Part shown: positions 50,968 to 59,588 of the stretch, piece after piece
How the letters are laid out: each line of letters starts with the position of its first letter
Position numbering within the stretch: the stretch's first letter is position 1
NCBI GenBank assembly: GCA_023664345.1
Contig: JAMPFQ010000004.1
Coordinates: 1 to 64,000, forward strand
DNA from: Lachnospiraceae bacterium
GTDB taxonomy: Bacteria; Bacillota; Clostridia; Lachnospirales; Lachnospiraceae
Direction: 5' to 3'
Length of the DNA stretch: 64,000 nucleotides
Notes under the pieces: generated by a model
Told to the model about the DNA's origin: nothing
Seen by the model: the letters and a program-made list of their open reading frames with translations, nothing else
The model's database searches: none
Translations under genes and position numbers: made by a program

Positions 50968-52626
50968 TCAACTCAGATCCACTTCTATCATCCTGCTGGC
51001 GTGCCCCTCGCTGCCGTTGGCAAACACAGCGGTCACATAATACTGCCATAGGATGCCCGCCTCCGCGGTAAAAGGAAATACCGCAAGGGACTCTTTCTCC
51101 TCTTTCGCCACGTTCCGCACCACCTCGAAAGTCAGTTCCTCTTTCTTCTTCCCGTAGATGTGGTAAGACACTGCGTTTTCCACCAGATTCCAGTTCAGCA
51201 GGAAGCTGCCCCTGCCGTTCTCCACGGAAATCTCCTGTGCCACAAAGCCGGTCACCGCATCCTCCGCATACACCCTGGCCTTTCCGGCGCTGTCGATCCT
51301 CTTTTCAGGCTTCTTTATCTCTTCCAGGGGCACCGGCTGAACCAGATTTTTCAGTTCATCCAGCTGGCCGTCCCTGTCATACTCCTGTATCATCTGCGCC
51401 ACCATATCCGCATAGACCTTTGCGCCGTATTCCTGCAGATGGGCCTTGTCGGAAACTCCGGCGGCGTATGCGCCCTCCGGGTACTCCCCCTCCTCCAGCC
51501 ACATGTACAGATTCTTGCTCTCCTCAGAGCCGATCCGGTTCACATAGTCGTTGCTCCTCTTTCCCAGGTCCAGCACGGGAATGCCCTGCTCCTGACCGAT
51601 CTGTAACATCTGCTCCCGATATTCCGCAAAACACAGCTTATTGCTGCCGTCCTCCTCCAGCACCCGCATGGTCACGGGCGTCACCAGGACACACTGCGCC
51701 CCCCGGCGCCTGCAGGCGTCGATATACCGCCGGATAAAAAAGGGAAACTCCTCCACGGCTATGTAGCGGTTAGGGCGGATTGCCGTGGCATCGTTGTGGG
51801 CAAACTGGACAAACATATAATCTCCCGGGCACAAGATCTCCAGCACCTGATCCAGCTTTCCCTCGTCATAGAAAGACCTGGCGCTCCTGCCGCCGATGGA
51901 ACGGTTTTCGATCACCACCCCGGGCAGTTCATATGTCCTCGCCAGGGAATAGGCGCTGTGCTCCGCAGGATACTCCTGATACTGCTCATCTCCCTTAAAA
52001 AACTGATGCAGCATCTGCCCCCAGCCCGTCTGGGGATAAAACCGTTTCTCATAACTCTGCACCGTGGAATCCGATACCAGAAAGATCCTGGGGATACGCC
52101 GCTTCTCCAGAGGCGGCTGCTCCACGATCTCAAGGGAGCCGAGATAGACGTCTCCCTCCATCACCTGCTCATGGATTTCCGGCAAAGCCGCCGTGACAAA
52201 AGTCAGGGTAAAATGATCGTCCGTCAGGCAGAGCGTGACCGCCGCCTCTTTTTCCTCCCCCGGCTCTACCGTGATCGCTTCCTCTTTCACGATCCCATTC
52301 ACCCGGATATGGCAGTCATAAGGCTTTTCCCCCGGATTTGTCAGAACTGCCTTTATCAGGTAATTACTGCCGGGAAGCTTTCCTGACATCTGTGTCGTTT
52401 CTTCATAATAATAGATACCGAAGCCTGTCTCCTCGATCTCCTGCCATACGCGGCTGTGGATCTTCAGGATGCCGTTCCGCTCCTCCAGAAAGCTGCTGCC
52501 CGGTTCCTGCCCGGCGCTTCTGGGATGATACACGCCGTCCACCCAGCCCGGCGCTTCTTCGCCGTATGTAATGTCGTGATACCGGATATCGGCTCCACAC
52601 TGTTTTATAAGATCCGTCACTTTCAT
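50968..52626 (-). CDS. SGNH/GDSL esterase, rhamnogalacturonan acetylesterase-like
   Basis: A 552-residue protein without a signal peptide. An N-terminal beta domain (residues 1-170) precedes the SGNH core: FLVSDSTVQSY (block I Ser), QFAHNDAT (block III Asn) and SDKAHLQEYGA (catalytic Asp and His). The C-terminal 110 residues look like a fibronectin-type domain. Such enzymes remove acetyl groups from pectin fragments or other glycans; the absence of an export signal suggests action on imported oligosaccharides. It precedes the ABC exporter genes on the same strand. Confidence 0.88.
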   Translation of the reverse strand: MKVTDLIKQCGADIRYHDITYGEEAPGWVDGVYHPRSAGQEPGSSFLEERNGILKIHSRVWQEIEETGFGIYYYEETTQMSGKLPGSNYLIKAVLTNPGEKPYDCHIRVNGIVKEEAITVEPGEEKEAAVTLCLTDDHFTLTFVTAALPEIHEQVMEGDVYLGSLEIVEQPPLEKRRIPRIFLVSDSTVQSYEKRFYPQTGWGQMLHQFFKGDEQYQEYPAEHSAYSLARTYELPGVVIENRSIGGRSARSFYDEGKLDQVLEILCPGDYMFVQFAHNDATAIRPNRYIAVEEFPFFIRRYIDACRRRGAQCVLVTPVTMRVLEEDGSNKLCFAEYREQMLQIGQEQGIPVLDLGKRSNDYVNRIGSEESKNLYMWLEEGEYPEGAYAAGVSDKAHLQEYGAKVYADMVAQMIQEYDRDGQLDELKNLVQPVPLEEIKKPEKRIDSAGKARVYAEDAVTGFVAQEISVENGRGSFLLNWNLVENAVSYHIYGKKKEELTFEVVRNVAKEEKESLAVFPFTAEAGILWQYYVTAVFANGSEGHASRMIEVDLS

Positions 52627-52721
52627 CCTCCGTTCCGGAATGACAGTTTTCCTCTGTTGCTTCTCTCACCAAAAGCTACTCATTCTATTGTACCCTCATT
52701 TGGGGAAGTGTCAAGGGAATA

Positions 52722-52830
52722 ATGTGAGAAAGGCTCGCAAAGCGAGCCTTTCTCACATGGCAGAATCACTGAAGCGATTCTGCCTGGGTTCTCACGGATT
52801 GTTTGTGTCGCCGCAGGCGGCATGTCTTCT
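52722..52830. repeat. Long multi-hairpin element, inverted copy 4
   Basis: A perfect 17-bp stem (52722-52738 with 52742-52758) closes on AAA. A GGCAGAATC/GATTCTGCC hairpin and the head GTTTGTGTCGCCGCAGGCGG follow, in the opposite orientation to the copies at 16936, 27675 and 42682. It lies upstream of the GDSL gene in a 500-base gene-free stretch. Confidence 0.75.
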
Positions 52831-53014
52831 GATAATTTGCAGGAAATGCAAGGGCATCTTCCTGCGCCCGCTGGCCATTCTGGGAGGGGATACTGTTCCA
52901 AATCATACGGATTTTGGACACGATCTAATGAGGAACATGTTTGAAAAAGTCCTGCTCATAGGCGGCAAAAATTACGACGATAAAATGAAATTTAGCCACA
53001 TTTTTACAGTGAGT

Positions 53015-53106
53015 CAATACCCCGCCGCAATCAGCGGGGTATTGGCCCTCGCGGCATTCGCCAAATGTCCATGCAAGCATGGCCGTTTGGCTCATTGCCC
53101 GCGGGA
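53015..53106. repeat. Two-hairpin intergenic element
   Basis: CAATACCCCGC/GCGGGGTATTG (53015-53044) and an imperfect CCAAATGTCCATGC/GCATGGCCGTTTGG (53061-53090) are adjacent hairpins after the hypothetical gene on the minus strand. The first could act as a terminator, although T runs are short. The rest of the 52831-53014 gap shows nothing recognisable. Confidence 0.6.
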
Positions 53107-53124
53107 ATAAAAGAGCGCCCTCTA

Positions 53125-53916
53125 TCAAAAATCCTCCAGTTCCAGATTTCCCGCGTCCTCCGGCAAAAGGCATAATGTGTTTTCCTGCCCTTTCCATTCC
53201 CGGATCCTGTCCGCCCACGAATCGTCTTTCCCAGCCTGCTCTTTCAGGAACGCCGTGCCTGCGTCCGACATCACATGATCGATAAACTCCTGCGGCAGCG
53301 TCACATGATATTTCAGGACATATTTCCAGGTATCCCTGTCCCAGAAATAATGCCCGTCCGTATACCAGTACGGTCCGGTCAGATCCTTTCCCGGCTTAAA
53401 AGGATGCTCGTACAGTCCCAGGCTCATTGTCAGAAGTTCTTTCGTCTGCAGATACGCTATCACCTTGTCCGGTACGGAATATCCCTCTTTCACATAGTCA
53501 TAAATGCTCTCCTCACCGCATTCGATCTCCCTGAAAGGCGATATGCAGACCTTGCCGTCCATTTCCTCCAGGAAATCGTCCATGGCGGCTCTCTGCCGTA
53601 TCTCTTCCGGAGTTTTCACCTCATGATACGGGACGTTCATGACCACCACATCCCACTCGCCGGGCCCTTTGATCTCTTTTAAAGTTTCCCCCGACTGCTT
53701 CCACTGTTTTGCCTCTTCGGAAACAGGCGCATAGTCTCCCGCCCACTTGGGATTGATGATCTTGATCTCTCTTTCGGTCACGGAATCATCCATCATTTCA
53801 ATTCGGATATTTCCACCCTCCGCAAGGGCTTCACCCTCATCAAGCCTGACATGCAGATTGAGGACTTCCCCTTCATTGTCTTCATACGGGCATCCCCTGA
53901 CATACAATATTTCCAT
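53125..53916 (-). CDS. Hypothetical protein, about 263 residues
   Basis: A soluble, acidic protein (MEILYVRGCPYEDNEGEVLN at its start) with no membrane helix, signal or known motif that I recognise. The C-terminal half is rich in aromatic residues (GPYWYTDGHYFWDRDTWKY). The start at 53916 is preceded by a GGAGGG stretch. It stands alone between the GDSL gene and a membrane TPR gene. Normal composition and codon use on the dominant strand support a real gene. Confidence 0.65.
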   Translation of the reverse strand: MEILYVRGCPYEDNEGEVLNLHVRLDEGEALAEGGNIRIEMMDDSVTEREIKIINPKWAGDYAPVSEEAKQWKQSGETLKEIKGPGEWDVVVMNVPYHEVKTPEEIRQRAAMDDFLEEMDGKVCISPFREIECGEESIYDYVKEGYSVPDKVIAYLQTKELLTMSLGLYEHPFKPGKDLTGPYWYTDGHYFWDRDTWKYVLKYHVTLPQEFIDHVMSDAGTAFLKEQAGKDDSWADRIREWKGQENTLCLLPEDAGNLELEDF

Positions 53917-54009
53917 GACGTATCCCTCCCACATTCATCAAAGGCTTTCCACCAATGATTTTCATCCATCTTACCACACCCGGGGCAAAACCGCAATCAT
54001 TCCGGTCAA

Positions 54010-56043
54010 TCAGAATGCCTGCAATATGCCATTCACTTCCATGCGCTCCTCTTCCCGGTCCGGCATATCGCTATAGATGGCAGACAGCCTGTTGAGGCAT
54101 TCGATATAATCATCCTCGACATCCATCTGAACCATTTTCATCGCGTCTTCCGCCTTGGTCAAAAGCTGTATCCTCTCTTCCTGGTCATCGGTTGCCCTTG
54201 CCATTTCGATCAGGGCGTCCGTCTGCAGGAACAGCGCTTTGTGCAGATTGCCGCCGGGAACTTCAATATCCAGAATCCGGTCACACTTTTCCACGCAGTC
54301 TGCATATCTGCCGTCCTCATAATCCAGCGTTGCCTGAATCAGTCCCTCCGTAAAGGTATCGCCGTCAAACAATTCCCTTGCCTGACCTGTGACCTGGCTC
54401 AGATCCAGTTCCAGCCCAATCCTGTTGGAAAGCAGTAACGTAACCAGGTTAAACCGGAGCAGATTGTCCTCACTGTACCAGGGCCTTATCTCACCAACCG
54501 CCTCCGTCAGATCCGCCGCCAGTTCTTCCCCATCCAGGGCAGGCAGCGCATCGGCATCCTGCAGATAGATCTCAGCGATCAGGGGATACGCGTCTTTCAG
54601 CGCCGCGCCATCGACTACCGCTTCCGCTGCCAGTTTATATGCCTTGGTGTATTCGCCATTCATATACCAAAACCATGCAAGATTGAGAATATCCTCCGGC
54701 TCATACAGTTCACTGTCCTGCTGATACCGGTCATATAGCTCATCGATATTCTGTCCTCTCCCGTTTCCAAGATACCAATCATAATATTCACCCACCAATG
54801 CAAGCTTGGGACAGTATGTAACTCTTTCCAGCGAGCCCAGATTCGTGATGATATCCCCGTCACTTTCGTCAAATGTCCCATCCTGGATATGCCGCATGAT
54901 TCTCACCATCTGGATCGCCAGATTATCGGGATACATTTCGCAAAAATCATCTAAATGCGGGATGTCGCCCTCATAGTGGCTTTGAGCGTGGGTCAGGAGT
55001 TGGGCAATGTTGTTTATATGCGTTTGTAATACCATTACTCCGCTTTGCGCATGCTGATAATGATTTTCGATCGCCTTTTCCGCATACTCCGGCTTCCAAT
55101 CTACCCTATAGGCGTTCCTATAGCATATCACCGCATTCCACGGCTGGGATATCCGCTCATATACTTCCCCGCCTCTCGCGTAAAACTCCGCCGATTCTTC
55201 AAACTCTCCCTTATAATACCACATCAGCCCCACATTAAAACTGTCCTCATAGTGCCCGTTTTGATAAAGTGCGTATGCTGCATCCACATAGATCTTTTGT
55301 AATTCTTTTTCATTCCTTTTGCCGCAGATTACAACCGCCTCCATCAACTCATCAAAACTCATATTTTCCGTTTCTCCGGATGGCAGGGGCTCATTTCCCG
55401 GATCAGTCTGACCCGACCCGTCAGTGGGCGCTTCATATCCAAAGTTATCCCAAAAATGGCTCGCGTCATAAAATCTCGTCACGAACGGAAACGGCGTCTC
55501 TTTCAGCTGTTCCAGCAGCAGCGGCTCTATCATCAGCCTGTTTCCCCTGGGATAAGTGATCACGGAAGGCGCAAACAGCATGATCAGTATCAAAAAGAAA
55601 ATGACCACAGACCGGAACAGCCGGGATCGCCCCCTGTCGGCCAGGTTGAGGATCTTGACCACAACCGGGACCAATATCATGACCGTTTTATACTCGTTCC
55701 AGAATATCACTATCATTTTCAGGAAGTTTTTCCAGACGCCGGAAGTACCGAGCCTTATATTCTGGGTTATCACATATGCGAGAACACTGACCGCAAGGAA
55801 AACGGCATACGCCAGAAGATATATCACTACCCGCAAAATGCCTATCGCAATGCCGCCCCGCTGTTCAGGCGTCCGGTCATCGCGTTTCTTCTTTTCCGTC
55901 GGCTCTCCCCATGCAAAAAGCAGTTCTGACGCAAAGGAGGAGACGACCGCCATCAACACCCCATACCATTTTTCAAATTCCACTGCTGCCAGAAATTCCC
56001 TTACCCATACTACCGCGTTGCCGATCATATCCTGAATGTTCAT
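54010..56043 (-). CDS. Membrane protein with C-terminal TPR repeats
   Basis: A 677-residue protein. Hydrophobic segments near 25-45, 70-95, 115-130 and 145-165 form an N-terminal membrane domain. From about residue 240 onward there are TPR-like helical pairs (VDAAYALYQNGHYEDSFNVG, KGEFEESAEFYARGGEVYER, LAWFWYMNGEYTKAYKLAAE, ATLDYEDGRYADCVEKCDRI). The repeats probably face outside or form a docking surface. I recognise no family. It is monocistronic with a long AT-rich leader. Confidence 0.7.
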   Translation of the reverse strand: MNIQDMIGNAVVWVREFLAAVEFEKWYGVLMAVVSSFASELLFAWGEPTEKKKRDDRTPEQRGGIAIGILRVVIYLLAYAVFLAVSVLAYVITQNIRLGTSGVWKNFLKMIVIFWNEYKTVMILVPVVVKILNLADRGRSRLFRSVVIFFLILIMLFAPSVITYPRGNRLMIEPLLLEQLKETPFPFVTRFYDASHFWDNFGYEAPTDGSGQTDPGNEPLPSGETENMSFDELMEAVVICGKRNEKELQKIYVDAAYALYQNGHYEDSFNVGLMWYYKGEFEESAEFYARGGEVYERISQPWNAVICYRNAYRVDWKPEYAEKAIENHYQHAQSGVMVLQTHINNIAQLLTHAQSHYEGDIPHLDDFCEMYPDNLAIQMVRIMRHIQDGTFDESDGDIITNLGSLERVTYCPKLALVGEYYDWYLGNGRGQNIDELYDRYQQDSELYEPEDILNLAWFWYMNGEYTKAYKLAAEAVVDGAALKDAYPLIAEIYLQDADALPALDGEELAADLTEAVGEIRPWYSEDNLLRFNLVTLLLSNRIGLELDLSQVTGQARELFDGDTFTEGLIQATLDYEDGRYADCVEKCDRILDIEVPGGNLHKALFLQTDALIEMARATDDQEERIQLLTKAEDAMKMVQMDVEDDYIECLNRLSAIYSDMPDREEERMEVNGILQAF

Positions 56044-56463
56044 TTGTACCTAAATTCCTTTCTCTGAAGTTGTCAGCGATTGTTTGAATCCATTCGCTTC
56101 TGTACCGTGATTTTATTTCATTATAATATATATTCATTGTTTTTGCCATATGTATATTTATCCTATCAGGGTTGTTTCCTAAAACCGCCCAAATGTATTT
56201 GCCGGGAACCTGTCTTCCCGGAAAGCGTCGTCCAAGAATGGTGTAGACGGTTCTCGACCTGTGATCAGGCATCGGAGGCTTATCCGGTGGCAGGCAACAG
56301 GATAGCGGATAGGAATAATCTACTGACATTTTCAAGTCAAATTCATGACAGTCTTTGTTTTCAGAAACCGGGGGCGGTGCTATAATATCATATGGAGATG
56401 ATCATATCCTTACTGGCTGTAAAGGGCATCAACCATAAATATATTGTAGCAGGAGGGTGGAAC
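56044..56463. other. Gene-free region between divergent genes
   Basis: About 420 bases separate the minus-strand TPR gene from the plus-strand solute-binding protein gene. It holds one strong hairpin (CCGGGAA, CCTGTC, TTCCCGG at 56202-56221) and a promoter toward the right: TATAAT at 56381-56386 with an extended TG two bases before it. The middle looks structured (several G-rich segments) but fits no riboswitch class that I can match by eye. Confidence 0.5.
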
Positions 56464-57873
56464 ATGAAAGAGAAAAATAAGAAACCGGGATTTCGGAGAA
56501 TTGCCCTGGGAATGGCAGGATTTGTTATAGTGATCGCTGCAGGAATCAGCCTGGCTGTTTTTACAGGACAGAAGAAAGAGACGGAAGAACCTGCAATGCC
56601 CCAGGAGGCGCAGTCCGTGACACATGACAGTATGGATGAAAAAGAGGAAAGTAAATCAGCGCTTCCCCAGGAGAAGCAGGAGATCATTCTGTGGACGATG
56701 CAGGCTACTCCCATACTGAAAGAATGTGTTGGAAATTTCAACAATGGCGACCATGGATACAGGGTAGTGATCCATGAGTGCTACGGCGAGGGACAGAATG
56801 TATCTTGGGACGATGCCCTGCTCCGCATGCAGATGGCTCTGTCCGGCAGTACGGGTCCGGATATCGCACTTTTGGACTCGCTGGATATAAAGGATCTGAC
56901 TCAACAGGGAATGCTGGAAGACCTGACTCCCTATTTTGCGGGGAGTGAGCGTATACATCAAGAGGACTTTCTGGAAAGTGTAACCACTTCCTATACCAAT
57001 GACGGAAAATGGGGTGCGCTCCCCAGGTGGATCACAATGCAGACCCTGTGGGGCAAACCCGGAATCGTGGGAGACACCCCCGGCTGGACAGTACAGGAAA
57101 TGCTGGCGCTGGCGGAGCGATATCCAAATCTTTCCATGACAGGGCAGTTTGCACAGTGGGAATTTTTGACCTATTGTACAGCTTTTGTACCGGAGACATT
57201 TTGGCTGGAACCGAATGGTGAAGCAAAAGAGGATTTGAAAGAGGTATTGGAGCAGACCATGTCTTATCCCGGGCAGATCGACCATTCGCGGTGGGATGAG
57301 CAATGTTGGCAGGTGTGCCAGGAAGAAGTTCTGCTGACGGAACTGGAAGTGTATAAATTAGAGACTCTGTTTTACCTACAGGAGTTGGCGGGAGAGGACG
57401 GACTGATCCCCATAGGATATCCCACCCTGGACGCAGCGCCAAAAGCATTGCTGTCTCCGGTCAATGGCTTATATGCCATTCCCGCCAATGCGTCTGACAA
57501 GGAAGGCGCATGGACTTTTCTGGAACTTTTTTTTGCGGGAGAACTGGATCCCAGGGAGCGATCCGGACTGTTTTATCAGGCAAGTGGAATTCCCACATGC
57601 AAGCGGGAGTTGGAGGAAGAGTTTCAGTGGGAACTGCAGCAGTGGGAGCAGCAGAAAAAGGAGGATATGGACGAAGAACAGCTTGCCATCATAGAGGAAT
57701 GGCGGGAGGAATTGACTGCCATGGCCGATGTATATCCTTCTTTCACTGATTCGTTTCTGGATATCATCGGAGAGGAGAGCGCATTTTATTTTGAAGGGGT
57801 CAAGACACTGGAGGAGACCCTGCGAGTGATCGAAAACAGAGGAAGTTTGTATTTTCAGGAAAATGCTGATTAG
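56464..57873 (+). CDS. Membrane-anchored extracellular solute-binding protein (family 1-like)
   Basis: A 469-residue protein. An uncleaved N-terminal helix (ALGMAGFVIVIAAGISLAVF) replaces the usual lipobox, and an acidic linker follows. The rest resembles sugar ABC-type binding proteins: LLRMQMALSGSTGPDIALLD, LPRWITMQTLWGKP, and GLYAIPANASDKEGAWTFLE near the C-terminus. The start at 56464 has AGGAGGG upstream. No permease or ATPase genes lie nearby, so it may act as a sensor or use a distant transporter. Confidence 0.8.
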   Translation: MKEKNKKPGFRRIALGMAGFVIVIAAGISLAVFTGQKKETEEPAMPQEAQSVTHDSMDEKEESKSALPQEKQEIILWTMQATPILKECVGNFNNGDHGYRVVIHECYGEGQNVSWDDALLRMQMALSGSTGPDIALLDSLDIKDLTQQGMLEDLTPYFAGSERIHQEDFLESVTTSYTNDGKWGALPRWITMQTLWGKPGIVGDTPGWTVQEMLALAERYPNLSMTGQFAQWEFLTYCTAFVPETFWLEPNGEAKEDLKEVLEQTMSYPGQIDHSRWDEQCWQVCQEEVLLTELEVYKLETLFYLQELAGEDGLIPIGYPTLDAAPKALLSPVNGLYAIPANASDKEGAWTFLELFFAGELDPRERSGLFYQASGIPTCKRELEEEFQWELQQWEQQKKEDMDEEQLAIIEEWREELTAMADVYPSFTDSFLDIIGEESAFYFEGVKTLEETLRVIENRGSLYFQENAD

Positions 57874-57929
57874 CCCCGCAGGGTCTCCAGGGGTCGTCAA
57901 TGCGGAACGGTTCTTTCAGGAATTATGCA

Positions 57930-57958
57930 TTGTGGTATCGAAAGAAATATACTATAAT
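57930..57958 (+). promoter_or_regulatory. Promoter of the MATE gene
   Basis: TTGTGG (57930-57935), a 17-base spacer and a perfect TATAAT (57953-57958), about 50 bases before the MATE start. Confidence 0.65.
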
Positions 57959-58010
57959 ACGCATATGACATCTATTTTTTAAAACAGCTTTAGAGGCCTT
58001 GGAGAAACAT

Positions 58011-59369
58011 ATGAGCGCACGCATCAAAACCATGACCCAGGGGAATCCCGGAAAACTGATCCTGACTTTTGCGCTGCCCCTGATGGCGGGCAACGTCTTT
58101 CAGCAGCTATATACTGTCGTAGACACCATGGTGGTGGGAAAATACCTGGGCGTAGGCGCACTTGCGGCGCTGGGCGCTTCGGACTGGATGAACTGGATGA
58201 TGCTGGGCATCGTGCAGGGTTTTGCGCAGGGATTCGCCATCCGCATGGCCCAGGAATTTGGCGCTGAAAAGTATGGCAGCCTGCGGAAAGTCATCGGCAA
58301 TTCCGGGATCCTTGCCCTGATCTCCTCCCTGGCGCTTGTGGTCATAGGACAGCTGACCGCCCGCCCCGTGCTGACGCTGCTGCAGACTCCCGATGATATC
58401 ATGGGAAACGCACTGCTGTACCTGCGCATCATGTTCCTGGGACTGCCTATTGTCATGGCATACAACTTCTTTGCCAGCGTCCTGCGCTCCCTGGGTGACG
58501 GCCAGACGCCCCTGCGTGCCATGGTGGTCGCTTCCTTTACCAATATCGGGCTGGATCTGCTGTTTGTATTGGCCTTTCACTGGGGCATCGCGGGGGCGGC
58601 TTCCGCCACGCTGATCGCTCAGCTTGTATCGGGTCTGTTCTGCCTTTACCATATCCGCCGGATCGAGATCCTGCAGATGTCGGCTTCCGATTTCCGGATG
58701 GATGGCCGCCTGGGCGGAAAGCTGATGGCGCTGGGCTTTCCCATGGCGTTCCAGAACTGCATCATCGCCGTAGGCGGCATGATCGTGCAATCCGTGGTCA
58801 ACGGTTTCGGAGTGCTCTTTATCGCAGGTTTTACTGCCAGCAACAAGCTTTACGGCATTTTGGAGATTGCCGCCACCTCCTATGGCTACGCCATGATCAC
58901 CTATGTGGGACAGAACCTGGGCGCGGGAAAGACAAAACGCATCCGCCAGGGAATGCGCTCCGCTCTGGCGATCGCGGTCGTCACATCGCTGGCGATCGCC
59001 GCGGTCATGCTGTTATTCGGCAAGGCAATCTTAAGCTGGTTCATCTCCGGCACGCCGGAGGAGACGGCGCAGACTCTGCAGATCGCCTACTTTTATCTGG
59101 CTGTCATGAGCGTCTGTCTGCCCATCCTCTATATCCTGCATGTGACCCGTGCAGGGCTTCAGGGTCTGGGCAACACCCTGCTGCCCATGGCCTCCGGCAT
59201 CGCGGAATTTATCATGCGGACGGGCACAGCGCTCCTGCTGCCCCTTGTCATTGGCGAGACAGGCATCTTTTACGCAGAAATCTCCGCCTGGCTGGGAGCG
59301 GATGTGATCCTGGTGGCCAGCTGGCTCGTTGTAGCCGGAAAGCTGCCTGTGGAGCAGGGCGGGACGTGA
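58011..59369 (+). CDS. MATE family efflux transporter
   Basis: A 452-residue, 12-helix membrane protein of the MATE/NorM type. LPLMAGNVFQQLYTVVDTMV, GKYLGVGALAALGASDW and the second-half repeat (GFPMAFQNCIIAVGGMIVQS) are typical. It exports cationic compounds using a Na+ or H+ gradient. I start at the ATG at 58011, six bases after GGAG, rather than the TTG four codons earlier. The stop overlaps the next gene (GTGA). Confidence 0.93.
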   Translation: MSARIKTMTQGNPGKLILTFALPLMAGNVFQQLYTVVDTMVVGKYLGVGALAALGASDWMNWMMLGIVQGFAQGFAIRMAQEFGAEKYGSLRKVIGNSGILALISSLALVVIGQLTARPVLTLLQTPDDIMGNALLYLRIMFLGLPIVMAYNFFASVLRSLGDGQTPLRAMVVASFTNIGLDLLFVLAFHWGIAGAASATLIAQLVSGLFCLYHIRRIEILQMSASDFRMDGRLGGKLMALGFPMAFQNCIIAVGGMIVQSVVNGFGVLFIAGFTASNKLYGILEIAATSYGYAMITYVGQNLGAGKTKRIRQGMRSALAIAVVTSLAIAAVMLLFGKAILSWFISGTPEETAQTLQIAYFYLAVMSVCLPILYILHVTRAGLQGLGNTLLPMASGIAEFIMRTGTALLLPLVIGETGIFYAEISAWLGADVILVASWLVVAGKLPVEQGGT

Positions 59370-59560
59370 TAACATTTACATGGGATGACGAAGCCGATGT
59401 ATGGATTGCCACCAGCGATGATATCCCCGGACTTGTTCTGGAATCCGGGTCATTTGACGCCTTATTGGAACGTACACGCTTCGCCATACCGGAACTGCTC
59501 GCATTAAACCCTTCCAATCCCCAGCCTTTTTCGCTGACATTTAGATCAGAGCGGCATTAA
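59366..59560 (+). CDS. DUF1902/HicB-like small protein
   Basis: A 64-residue protein: ITFTWDDEADVWIATSDDIP then GLVLESGSFDALLERTRFAI, the partial HicB fold of DUF1902. HicB proteins are antitoxins with a HicA partner, but no HicA is nearby and the DNA-binding tail of HicB is absent. It begins with GTG overlapping the TGA of the MATE gene, so translation is coupled. The role is unknown. Confidence 0.75.
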   Translation: MITFTWDDEADVWIATSDDIPGLVLESGSFDALLERTRFAIPELLALNPSNPQPFSLTFRSERH

Positions 59561-59588
59561 CTACAAATTCTAAAATGCCACAAGCTGC

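Noticed and set aside
56100..56400. Riboswitch or structured RNA in the divergent gap
   Set aside because: I compared it by eye with c-di-GMP, cobalamin, FMN and SRP RNA patterns and found no match; one hairpin alone is insufficient.
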